Below are positions 25,306-34,069 of a stretch of 53,350 bases of DNA, in pieces (position 1 is the stretch's first letter; every line of letters starts with the position of its first letter). The position numbers and the translations under genes are program-made. Location: contig JANYJV010000024.1 in the NCBI GenBank assembly GCA_025361725.1, forward strand, positions 1 through 53,350, in the 5' to 3' direction. The notes below the pieces were generated by a model. It ran no database searches. It saw only the letters and a list, made by a program, of their open reading frames with translations, and was not told the DNA's origin. This DNA comes from Acidimicrobiia bacterium. GTDB lineage: Bacteria; Actinomycetota; Acidimicrobiia; IMCC26256; JAENVU01.

Positions 25306-28300
25306 TCAGTCGTCGTCGCGAATGGTGACGGTGCCGATCGCCCGGTCGATGGTGGCGTTCTTCGCGTTGTGCAGTTCAATCGTGAAGGTCTCATCGGACT
25401 CGTGCTTGGTGTCATTGACCAGCTCGATGCGCACCACGTGGCGGGTCTCGCCGGGCAGAAATACCACCCGACCCTTGGTGCGCACGTAGTCCTTGCCGCT
25501 CCGAGCGGAGCCGTGGTGGGTGGTGAACTCCACCGTCACCGTCTTTCGGCTCGGTGCGGACAGCGTGACCGCCGCGTGCGCGCGTCCTCGTGCTTCTCGA
25601 CCCCGACCGTCCTCGATCGAGACCTTCGATGCGCCATCGTCGTCACGGATCGTGATCGTCGCGGTGGGCTCGACGATCATGGTCCCTGGTGCAGTGTCCG
25701 CGGTGATCGTGAACTCCTCCGTCGGCTCAGCGACCGCGTCGGCCTCGATGCGAGCGTGGATCATCGTGCTCGTGGCACCGGCGGGAATCACCGCTCGACC
25801 GCTGCGGGACATGTAGTCGTCCTCGGTGGCGGTGCCGGGGCTGGCGTGCCAGGCCACCGTTGTCGGCGAGCCGAGCGGCGCAGAAATCTCGACCATGACC
25901 TCCGCTTCGGTCATGGTTCCTGTGCCTTCGACCACGCTCACTGATCGGAGCATCAGCTCGACCGGGTCGGGGCTGAACGGCGTCGACGCGAACTCGGTCA
26001 AATCAGCTGCGTTCGCGGCCGCCAGGACACATGTGCCCGGCGCGAGCGTGCACTCGACCAACCCGCGCGCGGTTCCGAGTACGCCGGCGGCTGCCTGACT
26101 CGTCGTGAACGCGCCGGTGTCATCCGCGACCGCCGAGAACGCTCGTCCAAGATCGCAGTTGTCCGCGATGGACGTCACCCCGCCTGCGCACGGAGCCATC
26201 CCTATGGTGGCTCCCGGCGTGAACCCGGAGCCGTGCACGGTCACCATCTGACCGTCGATGAGGTGCGCCCACGGCGTCATGGTCAAGACGGGCGGCGGTG
26301 GCGGCTGGGAGTTCGGATCGAAGCCGAGCGGTACCGTCGCCGACTCGTCCGGGTCACCATTGCCGACAACCAGCGTGCACGGCGTGGCGCTCGTGGCACA
26401 GTCGAGTTTCTGTCCTCCCGGACCGAACCCGAAGTCCAGCATCCGCCGAACGTCCGCCCCGGCAAGCAGGACTCCGTCGGGATTCACCGTGGCCTGGGCG
26501 TACCGCCCGCACGACGAGAAAGAACTCTGACCGTCGACGAAGGTCCCGCACTCCTGCATGCTGATCGGTCCCGGCGTGAGGCCGGTTCCGAGCACGCCGA
26601 CCACTTGACGCCAACCGAGATTGGTACTCGGGAACACAACGAGTACCGGCGCCGGAGGAATCGGTGCATTCGGATCGAAGGTCACCGACACCTGAGTGCT
26701 CTCGAAGCTTCGCCGGCCTTGGACGAGGAGGAAGCAGGCCGAGCCGCTGTCGACGCAGTCAACGGGGACACCGAAGCGGTTCCCGCTCACACGCCGTTTG
26801 ATCGTCATCGTGAAGTCGACCGTGCCCGTGGCGTCCGCAATGCCGCCGCCGGAGAAGGCCGTGTACCCACAGCCGCTGCCGGGGGTCGGCGAGGCGCAGT
26901 ATTGCGCGTTCACGGATTCTCCGGGTCGGTAACCAGTTCCGTGCACGACAACCTGCGCGCGGTACGAGAGGTTCGAGTTGGGAGTGACGGTGACCGCTGG
27001 TACCGCCGGCGGCGGAGGCGCGGCGTCGAAGGAGATCGGAACCCGAACACCAAGCGGTCCGGATCCGTTGTTGTCGTAACTCCTCGCCTGGACTGAGCAG
27101 CCCGCCGTTGCACAATCTTTGATCACCAAGGCACCCCCGGACCCGTACGTTGCGGCCAGGCGGGTGAGCGTGGTGGTCACGGAGAACGAGCCGATGCTGT
27201 CGGCCTGTGAAGAACCCTGGGTATCGAGGTACTCGGGGCAGAACCGATCGGTGTCAGATGCACACTCTGACAACTCGACGTAGCTGCTGGGACCGAAGCC
27301 GGTTCCCGCGATCACGACGGATTGCTCGTGGGTGAGTCCGGTGGAGGGGGTGACCGTGAGATGCGGAGGCGCCGGGATCGGCTGATTCGGGTCAAACGCA
27401 AGCGTGGCATCCGCGGAGTATTCGAGATCGTCCACACTCTCGGCCCGGACGATGCAGGCCACGGCGAGGCAGTGCGTCGTTGTTCCGAAGCCGTCGTCCA
27501 CCAGCAAGCGGACCGTGAGCGGCGCCGAGAACGCGCCGTTTCCATCCGCTTGGAGATAGGCACTGGGGCCTGAGCAGTTGACGTCGGACACCGCGCACTC
27601 ACGAACATAGACATAGCTGTCGGGGAAGAACCCGGTCCCGCTGACGGTGACGGCCTGACCACTGGTCAATCCCGTTGCGGGCGTCACCGTGACCGTGGGC
27701 GTCGGTGGCGCCGCGTTCGGGTCGAATCCCAGCGCGTGGCGCGCCAAGACGGTGCCGTTCAAGCTGGCGATGACGAGTTCACAGGTACCGATCGCGGCCG
27801 CGCAGTCGACCGGCCCCGTGGACCCGGCGATGACGCGATGCATGGCGGCAGTCGTGCTGATCGCCCCACCGGCATCCGGCACAACAGGCTGCATGCTGCG
27901 CGAGTTGCAGTTGTAACTGAGGATCTCACCTGCGATGCACTCGAGGACGTAGACCCGTTGCGTGCCGAGGCCGGTCCCGGTGACCGAAACGGATTGGCCC
28001 CGTACGAGGTTGGTATCCGGCGTCACCGACAGTGTGGCCGTGACCGCGGCTGCGGCCCACGCCGCTGAGCGTGCGAGGGTCGGGGTCGGCACCGGCGGGG
28101 TCGGGACCGCTGGGTCTGCGGGCGCCCCCGCGGCGTCCACGGCCGCCTTCCACGATTTCCGGGGATCGAGGATTCCCACACCCCTCGCAGCTGCGGGGGG
28201 CGCCGGCGCCGCGACTCGCGGCCGGGGTTGGGGCTGGGCCACCGGCTTCGCCGTTGCGCTCGCCGGAGCAACCGAGACGAGCCCGACCACCGAGAGCGCG

Positions 28301-28335
28301 CACGCGCTGACAGTCCGAACCATTCCTCGCAGCAT
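25306..28335 (-). CDS. Large secreted protein: six neocarzinostatin-like repeats and two Calx-beta domains
   Basis: A 1009-residue exported protein. A signal peptide (basic start, VSACALSVVGLVSVAPASA) is followed by a Pro/Ala linker and six repeats of about 110-120 residues, each opening with a version of VTPxTxLxxGQxVxVxGTGFxPGxxVxxxEC and carrying paired Cys; this is the neocarzinostatin/macromomycin-type immunoglobulin-like fold. The C-terminus has two Calx-beta domains, each ending in the acidic strand TITIRDDD or TVTIRDDD, likely calcium-binding. It ends exactly at the last DDD. It lacks chromophore-operon context, so a cell-surface or adhesive role is more likely than antibiotic carriage. 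ATG 28335 follows GGGAGGGGG. Confidence 0.9.
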   Translation of the reverse strand: MLRGMVRTVSACALSVVGLVSVAPASATAKPVAQPQPRPRVAAPAPPAAARGVGILDPRKSWKAAVDAAGAPADPAVPTPPVPTPTLARSAAWAAAAVTATLSVTPDTNLVRGQSVSVTGTGLGTQRVYVLECIAGEILSYNCNSRSMQPVVPDAGGAISTTAAMHRVIAGSTGPVDCAAAIGTCELVIASLNGTVLARHALGFDPNAAPPTPTVTVTPATGLTSGQAVTVSGTGFFPDSYVYVRECAVSDVNCSGPSAYLQADGNGAFSAPLTVRLLVDDGFGTTTHCLAVACIVRAESVDDLEYSADATLAFDPNQPIPAPPHLTVTPSTGLTHEQSVVIAGTGFGPSSYVELSECASDTDRFCPEYLDTQGSSQADSIGSFSVTTTLTRLAATYGSGGALVIKDCATAGCSVQARSYDNNGSGPLGVRVPISFDAAPPPPAVPAVTVTPNSNLSYRAQVVVHGTGYRPGESVNAQYCASPTPGSGCGYTAFSGGGIADATGTVDFTMTIKRRVSGNRFGVPVDCVDSGSACFLLVQGRRSFESTQVSVTFDPNAPIPPAPVLVVFPSTNLGWRQVVGVLGTGLTPGPISMQECGTFVDGQSSFSSCGRYAQATVNPDGVLLAGADVRRMLDFGFGPGGQKLDCATSATPCTLVVGNGDPDESATVPLGFDPNSQPPPPPVLTMTPWAHLIDGQMVTVHGSGFTPGATIGMAPCAGGVTSIADNCDLGRAFSAVADDTGAFTTSQAAAGVLGTARGLVECTLAPGTCVLAAANAADLTEFASTPFSPDPVELMLRSVSVVEGTGTMTEAEVMVEISAPLGSPTTVAWHASPGTATEDDYMSRSGRAVIPAGATSTMIHARIEADAVAEPTEEFTITADTAPGTMIVEPTATITIRDDDGASKVSIEDGRGREARGRAHAAVTLSAPSRKTVTVEFTTHHGSARSGKDYVRTKGRVVFLPGETRHVVRIELVNDTKHESDETFTIELHNAKNATIDRAIGTVTIRDDD

Positions 28336-28400
28336 TCCTGCCCCCTCCCGAAACCGAACTGGGGACGCTACTTGCGGGATCGGGCCCCGGCCAGGGCTTC

Positions 28401-28778
28401 GGAGCCCGGTTTCACCCCGTCGCGCACTTCTCGCTTCCCGGCGAGTTTGATGTAATCGTGCCGCGCGTCCTACCCCACCCGCAGCGTTTCTGGACACTGG
28501 CCAGCGGCGTTATCGAACTCAGCCTCGCAATCGGTCTCTTGGTTCCGCGCACGCGACGCGTCTCGGCGACATCCACGGCGATCTTCTTTGTTGTGGTCTT
28601 CCCAGCAAACGTCCAAATGGCGTTCGATTGGCGCTCGCGAGCAGCACCGGAGTTGGTCGCCGCAGTGCTCCGGCTCCCGCCCCAAATCCCACTGACCTGG
28701 TGGGCGTGGCGGATCCGGAATCGCACCCCCAAGCCTTCCGTGATGGACGGCGCTCGGCAACCCCGCGAGCGCGCTTGA
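28401..28778 (+). pseudogene. DoxX-like membrane protein, 5' truncated
   Basis: The 106-residue frame from GTG 28458 has the DoxX-family core: VLPHPQRFWTLASGVIELSL, GLLVPRTRRVSA and VVFPANVQMAFDW, with two to three TM helices. Family-like sequence continues in frame upstream of the GTG (HFSLPGEFDVIVPR, back to about 28400), but no start codon is available there and the first TM helix expected in front of HF is missing. The gene thus looks cut at its 5' end, next to the start of the divergent repeat-protein gene. A shortened protein from GTG 28458 could still be made. Confidence 0.65.
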
Positions 28779-28816
28779 CCTCGACGGTATGTGGTCGAGG
28801 TCGTGGCACGCGCCGA

Positions 28817-29773
28817 TCAGGTTCTTCGAGCGCGCGCTCGGCGCTTGCCTTCGTGCATGGCCTGTACGCGCGACACCGGTATCTCGTGGCCTTCGGCGAC
28901 GAGATCGGCACTCAGGTGTTGCGGCGCAACCATCTGCGCCGCCCACGGATTGGAATCGCCCAAGCGTTCGAGCGCGGTGTGAATCGTGAAATCGGCCGGG
29001 CGCACGGCCTCGAGGTCGTCCCATCCCACCGGGTACGACACCACGACCCCGGGCCGCAGGCGAGGACTGAAGCAGGCGATCACGGTCGCGCCACCGACCC
29101 GAGTCGAGTCCACGAACACCTTGCCGTCGCGATCGTCTTTGATGAACGCCGTCGTGGCAATCGTCGGATCGAGACGCTCGGTGCGGGCGGCAATGGCACG
29201 GGTCGCGGCGGCCGAGTCTCCCGGCGGAGCGCCATCATCGATCGGGACGAACACGTGCAGACCCTTGGCACCACTCGTCTTCACCGCACCCTGCAGGCCG
29301 AGATCATCGAGTACCTCGCGCACGAGGCGCGCTACCCATACCACCATGGCGAAGTCACTCCCTTTGGGCGGATCGAGGTCCAACACGAGATGGGTGATGC
29401 GATCGAGCCGGTCGGCACGCGCGAGCGCAGGGTGGTATTCGATCGCCCGCTGGTTCCCGAACCACAGCAGCGTGCGGCGGTCGTTACAGAGCGCGTACGC
29501 CACCTCGCGTTTCGAGGCCTCCGCCCAGATGCGCACCGTCGGTACCCACTCAGGCGTGTACTTCGGAACGTTCTTCTGCATGAACGCTTCCTGCCCTCGG
29601 TGCACTCGAATCACCGACAGTGGCCGGTGTTCGAGTTCGGGGATCATCCGATCACTGACTGCGTCCAGATACTCGATGAGATCGCGTTTCGTCGCGCCCG
29701 CGTCCGCGAACAGAAGGGCGTCGAGGTGGGTGAGCTCGACCCCGGCGCGGCTTTCGCCACTGTCCTCGCTCAC
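28817..29773 (-). CDS. LigD-type DNA polymerase/primase domain protein (NHEJ polymerase)
   Basis: A 318-residue stand-alone LigD polymerase domain (archaeo-eukaryotic primase fold). The catalytic pair Asp132 and Asp134 is in LVLDLDPPKG, Ser167 and His173 in KTSGAKGLHVFVP bind the nucleotide, and a third acidic residue lies in KVFVDSTR. The N-terminal KRDLIEYLDAVSDRMIPELE and FMQKNVP are also typical. Known relatives add ribo- or deoxynucleotides during end joining with Ku and LigD ligase. The only ligase visible here is the deleted copy at 23.2 kb, and Ku is absent. GTG start overlaps the SDR stop (GTGA), last gene of a P450-SDR-polymerase operon. Confidence 0.9.
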   Translation of the reverse strand: MSEDSGESRAGVELTHLDALLFADAGATKRDLIEYLDAVSDRMIPELEHRPLSVIRVHRGQEAFMQKNVPKYTPEWVPTVRIWAEASKREVAYALCNDRRTLLWFGNQRAIEYHPALARADRLDRITHLVLDLDPPKGSDFAMVVWVARLVREVLDDLGLQGAVKTSGAKGLHVFVPIDDGAPPGDSAAATRAIAARTERLDPTIATTAFIKDDRDGKVFVDSTRVGGATVIACFSPRLRPGVVVSYPVGWDDLEAVRPADFTIHTALERLGDSNPWAAQMVAPQHLSADLVAEGHEIPVSRVQAMHEGKRRARARRT

Positions 29774-30582
29774 AGACCCATGCCGATACGGGTGATCGTG
29801 TCTTTCACCAACGTCGGCGTCAGTCGTTGCATCAATGCCAGCGCTTGCGCGTCGACGCCAACGAGATAGCGAGCACGCGGAAACGGCGTGGTGAGCGCGC
29901 GGCTGATCACTTTGGCGACCTGACTCGGCTCCCCCATCAGCACCTCCATGAGCCGCGTCAACTGGAGCTCACGCGCGTAGGCCGCTTCGTAGCGAGAGCC
30001 CGTGTGCCGAGCGATCGCATCGGCGTTGTTCGACCAGATGCCCGTACGAAATCCTCCGGGCTCCACCAACACCACCCGCACACCGTCGCCTGCGACCTCC
30101 ATTCGGAGCGCATCACTCACCGCTTCGAGCGCGTGCTTCGATGCTTGGTACCAACCGGTCAACGGCGTGGTGGTCCGCCCAAAGATCGACGACACGTTGA
30201 CAATGCGGCCGCCGCCGTTCGCACGCATCGCCGGGAGGGCCAGACGCGCGAGTCGCATAGGTGCGATCGTCATCGTCTCGAACTGGTGGCGAATGTCGTC
30301 GTCATCCACGTCCTCGACCGCACCGGTGTTGGTGTAGCCGGCGTTGTTCACGAGACCGTAGAGATCGAGACCCGCGAGCACCCGACGGCACTCGTCCGCA
30401 TCGGTGACGTCGAGCACCACCGTTGAGACGTCGACGCCCGCATCGGCGGCCGCGCTCCGCAACCCCTCGGCCTTGGCCTCGGACCGCACGGAACCGATCG
30501 AGTGGAACCCGCGCTTCGCAACTTCGATTGCAGTCGCCAGACCGATGCCCGAGTTCGCTCCGGTGGTCAACACGGATTTCAT
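29770..30582 (-). CDS. SDR family oxidoreductase
   Basis: A 270-residue classical short-chain dehydrogenase. TGANSGIG near residues 7-14 binds the cofactor, VNNAG follows at about 78, Ser131/132 is in VNVSSIFG and the YxxxK pair is Tyr145/Lys149 in WYQASKHA. An Arg in GSVRSEAK after the second strand suggests NADP(H). ATG 30582 was chosen because GGAGGAG lies upstream and the Rossmann strand starts immediately; the frame continues 16 codons further. Follows the P450 by 54 bp and probably reduces or oxidises a related lipid or terpenoid. Confidence 0.92.
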   Translation of the reverse strand: MKSVLTTGANSGIGLATAIEVAKRGFHSIGSVRSEAKAEGLRSAAADAGVDVSTVVLDVTDADECRRVLAGLDLYGLVNNAGYTNTGAVEDVDDDDIRHQFETMTIAPMRLARLALPAMRANGGGRIVNVSSIFGRTTTPLTGWYQASKHALEAVSDALRMEVAGDGVRVVLVEPGGFRTGIWSNNADAIARHTGSRYEAAYARELQLTRLMEVLMGEPSQVAKVISRALTTPFPRARYLVGVDAQALALMQRLTPTLVKDTITRIGMGL

Positions 30583-30636
30583 CGCGCGTTTCTCCTCCGC
30601 CGACCCGTCTTCGGCCGTCGGCTTGAACAAGGGCGG

Positions 30637-31902
30637 TCAGGTTCCGATCGGCGCCGTGGGCGTGAACTTCACGGGCAGCCGCTTGATCCCGCCGACGAGC
30701 GGCATCCCCATCGCATCGAGCGGCACCGGCTCGCCCGCCAACTCGAGGTCCGGCAACCGGGTGAGGAGTTGACGGAACGCAACGGACAGTTCGCGGCGAG
30801 CCAGATGCGCGCCGAGGCAGAAGTGAGGACCGGGCCCACCGAAGCCGACGTGCAGGTTCGGGCTGCGGGTTACGTCGAACTCCTCCGGCCGATCAAATGC
30901 CCGCGGGTCACGATTGGCCGCTCCGTAGAGCAGCACCACCTTGTCGCCCTCATGGAACTCGTGTCCGGACACCGTGACGTCGGTGGTGGCGGTGCGACGC
31001 ATGAAGGTGACCGGCGATGCGACGCGCACGATCTCTTCGACCGCGCTCGACGTCATCGCCTCGAGGTCGTCCATCCAGATCTGGCGCTGCGCCGGGTTCT
31101 TCGAGAGCAGATCGACACCGTGGCTGATCGCGGTGCGCGTCGTGTCGTTGCCGGCGACGGCGAGCAGGATGAAGAACGGTGCGATCTCGTTCGGGGCGAG
31201 CATCTCCTCCCCCACGTCGTTGTGCACGAGCTTCGAGGTGAGGTCGTCGGTCGGATGCGCGCGCCGATCCTCGGCGATCTCGTTCATGAGATTCGTGAGG
31301 CTCATACCGGCGTTGAACATCGCCATCATCGGATCGCCGTCGCCCATGAACTCCAGGTCACCGCCACCAAGGATCACGTTCGTCGCCGTGAGCACCGTGT
31401 CGAACTCACTGCGCGGGATGCCCATCATGTCGCAGATCACGAGCAACGGAAACGGTTGCGACAGGACCTTCACCAGGTCCACGTCGCCGTCTTCACAGAA
31501 CTCGTCGATGACCTCGGTGCAGATCGCGTCCACCGAGTCGAGCACGTTCTGGAGTTGGCGGGGCGTGAACGAGCGGCCGACGATCGCGCGTTGCCGGGCG
31601 TGACGAGGATCGTCCATGTTGATGAACGAACCGAAGAAGTCGAGCGCTTCCGCCGGGAGATCGGGAATGGCAACGGCGCCCTTTCCCGAGCAGAACTCCT
31701 TCGGGCGCTTGCTGATGTCGACGAGTTCCGCGAAGCGAGTGACGACGTCGAACGTCTCGGTCTCGCCGGTCAGCATGTTGTTGAAGGACGCCCGGGCAAA
31801 CGGGCCCGCTTCCCGAATCGGGATGAACTCCTGCATCCGATCGGCGAGCGGTTGACGCCAGAACTGTGGATCCATCAACCGGGTGTCGGTGCTCATACCC
31901 AT
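30637..31902 (-). CDS. Cytochrome P450
   Basis: A 421-residue soluble bacterial P450. The I-helix AGNDTT (near residue 250) provides the proton-relay Thr, VEEIVRVASPV carries the ExxR of the K helix, and the heme-binding loop FGGPGPHFCLGAHLAR places the axial Cys near residue 361. The pattern (AGNDTTR, PGPHFCLGAHLARRE) resembles the actinobacterial steroid and lipid P450s such as the CYP125/CYP142 neighbourhood, but I cannot fix the subfamily. First gene of an operon with an SDR and, unusually, a LigD-type polymerase. ATG 31896 is an alternative start. Confidence 0.94.
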   Translation of the reverse strand: MGMSTDTRLMDPQFWRQPLADRMQEFIPIREAGPFARASFNNMLTGETETFDVVTRFAELVDISKRPKEFCSGKGAVAIPDLPAEALDFFGSFINMDDPRHARQRAIVGRSFTPRQLQNVLDSVDAICTEVIDEFCEDGDVDLVKVLSQPFPLLVICDMMGIPRSEFDTVLTATNVILGGGDLEFMGDGDPMMAMFNAGMSLTNLMNEIAEDRRAHPTDDLTSKLVHNDVGEEMLAPNEIAPFFILLAVAGNDTTRTAISHGVDLLSKNPAQRQIWMDDLEAMTSSAVEEIVRVASPVTFMRRTATTDVTVSGHEFHEGDKVVLLYGAANRDPRAFDRPEEFDVTRSPNLHVGFGGPGPHFCLGAHLARRELSVAFRQLLTRLPDLELAGEPVPLDAMGMPLVGGIKRLPVKFTPTAPIGT

Positions 31903-32080
31903 GCTCTCGTCGGTCGGGCGGTGGCGGCCAAGTTAGCGAGACGACCTGGCGCACGGTGGTCTCCGGCCTCCGGAAAGCGACGTTCGGCACCTCGTTCGCG
32001 CTGCGGTCAGGCTGCCTCGGCCGAGAGTGAGCGGAACGCGTAGGGTGCGCGCACCGGAGCACACCACAAGGAGATCCCCA

Positions 32081-32638
32081 ATGACCGTTCAAGCACTCGA
32101 GCAGGCAATTACGTCGACGCGAGGCGTCCTCGCCGGGGTGTCTCCAAACCAGCTGGACGGTCCGACGCCGTGCGCGCAATGGAAGGTCAGCGACCTCATC
32201 AACCACATCGTCGGCGGCCAGCACTTCTTCACCGCCGGCGTCACTGGCCAACCGCCGTCAGCTGACGAGCAGGACTTTGCGTCCGGCGACTATCTCGGCG
32301 CGTTCGATGCCGGCGCGAAGACCTGCGTCGACGCGTTCAGCGCCGACGGCGTGATGGAGAAGATGTTGACCTTGCCCTTCGGTCCGATGCCCGGTGCCGG
32401 CTTCGTGGGCCTGGCCGCCACCGACACCTTCACCCACGGTTGGGACCTCGCGAAGGCCACCGGCCAGGACACTGCACTTGCGCCGGAGCTGGCCACCCAA
32501 CTCCTTGCCGGTGCTCGCCAGATGATCCAGCCGGCCTTCCGTTCCGAGGAAGGCACCGTGTTCGGCCCCGAGCAGGCAGCACCAGCCGGCGCGAGCGATG
32601 CGGACCAGTTGGCGGCGTTCCTCGGTCGCACCGTCTGA
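32081..32638 (+). CDS. TIGR03086/DinB-like metal-binding protein
   Basis: A 185-residue four-helix protein of the DinB/mycothiol maleylpyruvate isomerase superfamily. TPCAQWKVSDLINHIVGGQHFF contains the first metal His residues and TDTFTHGWDLAKATGQD the second conserved His with the HxWDLAxAtG signature of the TIGR03086 group. Family members bind Zn or Ni and are thought to be mycothiol-linked transferases, although the function of this subgroup is not established. AAGGAG lies upstream of ATG 32081. Followed by a strong hairpin. Confidence 0.85.
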   Translation: MTVQALEQAITSTRGVLAGVSPNQLDGPTPCAQWKVSDLINHIVGGQHFFTAGVTGQPPSADEQDFASGDYLGAFDAGAKTCVDAFSADGVMEKMLTLPFGPMPGAGFVGLAATDTFTHGWDLAKATGQDTALAPELATQLLAGARQMIQPAFRSEEGTVFGPEQAAPAGASDADQLAAFLGRTV

Positions 32639-32650
32639 ACCCACGCCACG

Positions 32651-32680
32651 AGTCAGCGCGCCGTCTCCGGCGCGCTGACT
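32651..32680. terminator. Bidirectional terminator-like hairpin
   Basis: Perfect 12-bp inverted repeat AGTCAGCGCGCC / GGCGCGCTGACT with a 6-nt loop fills the gap between the convergent TIGR03086 gene and acyl-CoA dehydrogenase gene; it touches the latter's stop codon. No T tract. Confidence 0.8.
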
Positions 32681-33961
32681 TCAGCGGCGGTTCGCAAAGT
32701 ACTTCTTGTAGTTCTCAGCCGCCTGCGCCAGCGCGGGATCCGCGTCGAGCTTGGGCTGCATCTTCACCCATGCGGCCGCGCGCTTCGCCGGGATGTACTC
32801 GGTGGGCCAGTTGCCTTCGTGTGGGCGGTAGCTCTTCAGCACGTTGCGAGCGACGGTCACCTTGTGGACCTCGTCCACGCCGTCGGCCAGACCCATCGTG
32901 GGCGCCGCTGCGTACATCGCTTGGATCGGCGTGAGGTCCGTGGTGCCGAGCGACCCGAGAATGTGCAGCGCCGTGGCCGACACGTCCTGGAGCACCTTCG
33001 CCATCGTGTACTTCACCGCGGCGATGTCGGTGCGGCACTCCTGCGTGGAGGTGTTGTCGATCTTCCACGCGGTCTCGAGCACGAAGAGTCGGAGCATCCG
33101 GATCTGCGCGTAGGAGTCGGCGATCTTCTCCTGCACCATCTGGTGCTCACCGATGATCTTCCCGTGCGACTCGCGACTGAGCGCCCGCTCGCACATCATG
33201 TCGAACGCGAGCTTGCACTGCGCGATGGTCCGCATCGCGTGGTGGATGCGACCGCCGCCGAGCCGACGTTGCGCGAGCACCTTGGCGCCGTCTTCCGGAC
33301 CGAGCAGATGGTCCAGGGGGATGCGCACCTCGTTGTAGATGATGTGGTTGTGGTTGCGCGGCTCGGGCTGGATCTCCACCCCCGGCGTCTGACGCGGGAC
33401 CACGAACATGCCGTTCGTGCACATCACGAAGAGAATGTCGGCGACGCGGCCCGCGCTCGTGAACCACTTCTCGCCGTTGATGACCCACTCGTCGCCGTCG
33501 CGGGTCGCGTACGTCTTGAACAGGTTGGGGTCCGACCCACCTTGGGGCTCGGTCATCGAATAGGCCGAGAACATGTCCTGGTTGATGAGCGGCGTGAGCC
33601 ATCGCGCCTTCTGCTCGTCGGTGCCGTAGGCCGCGAGCATCTCCATGTTCCCGGTATCGGGCGCGGCCGCGCCGAACAGCTGGGGAGCGGAGCCGTACCG
33701 GCCGATCACTTCGTTGAGGAGACCGAGCTTGAGCTGGCCGAATCCGGGGCCGCCGAGTTCCTCATCGAGGAAGATGGCCCACAGACCTTGGTCCTTGACC
33801 TGCTGCTGGAGGGTCCGCACGTACGCCTTGACCACCGGGTCGGGCGACCGCACTGCGTGCGGAAAGACGTAGTCGAGCGGCTCAACCTCTTCCCGGCAGA
33901 ACTCCTCGACCCAGTCCAGCTTCTTCTGGAACTCCGGGTCGGTCGAAAAATCCCACGCCAT
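32681..33961 (-). CDS. Acyl-CoA dehydrogenase family protein
   Basis: A 426-residue flavin acyl-CoA dehydrogenase. It has the N-terminal helical domain (EFCREEVEPLDYVFP), the FAD-binding middle domain AYSMTEPQGGSDPN and EWVINGEKWFTSAG, and the C-terminal helical domain with QMVQEKIADSYAQIRMLRLF. The overall pattern resembles the long-chain, ACAD11-like group of actinobacteria. Starting at ATG 33961 puts GGAGG a few bases upstream and gives the usual MAWDFSTDPEFQ N-terminus. Likely role: first dehydrogenation of a beta-oxidation step. Lies downstream of fumarase on the same strand after about 110 bp. Confidence 0.92.
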   Translation of the reverse strand: MAWDFSTDPEFQKKLDWVEEFCREEVEPLDYVFPHAVRSPDPVVKAYVRTLQQQVKDQGLWAIFLDEELGGPGFGQLKLGLLNEVIGRYGSAPQLFGAAAPDTGNMEMLAAYGTDEQKARWLTPLINQDMFSAYSMTEPQGGSDPNLFKTYATRDGDEWVINGEKWFTSAGRVADILFVMCTNGMFVVPRQTPGVEIQPEPRNHNHIIYNEVRIPLDHLLGPEDGAKVLAQRRLGGGRIHHAMRTIAQCKLAFDMMCERALSRESHGKIIGEHQMVQEKIADSYAQIRMLRLFVLETAWKIDNTSTQECRTDIAAVKYTMAKVLQDVSATALHILGSLGTTDLTPIQAMYAAAPTMGLADGVDEVHKVTVARNVLKSYRPHEGNWPTEYIPAKRAAAWVKMQPKLDADPALAQAAENYKKYFANRR

Positions 33962-34069
33962 GACGCCTCCAACATCGATCCGAGCGCCCAAGTGCGCTCG
34001 TCATCAAGGAGGCGTTTCCTACCACGTGCGCGAAACCGGCGTCGTCCCGCTCATGCCGCGCCGGTCTCC

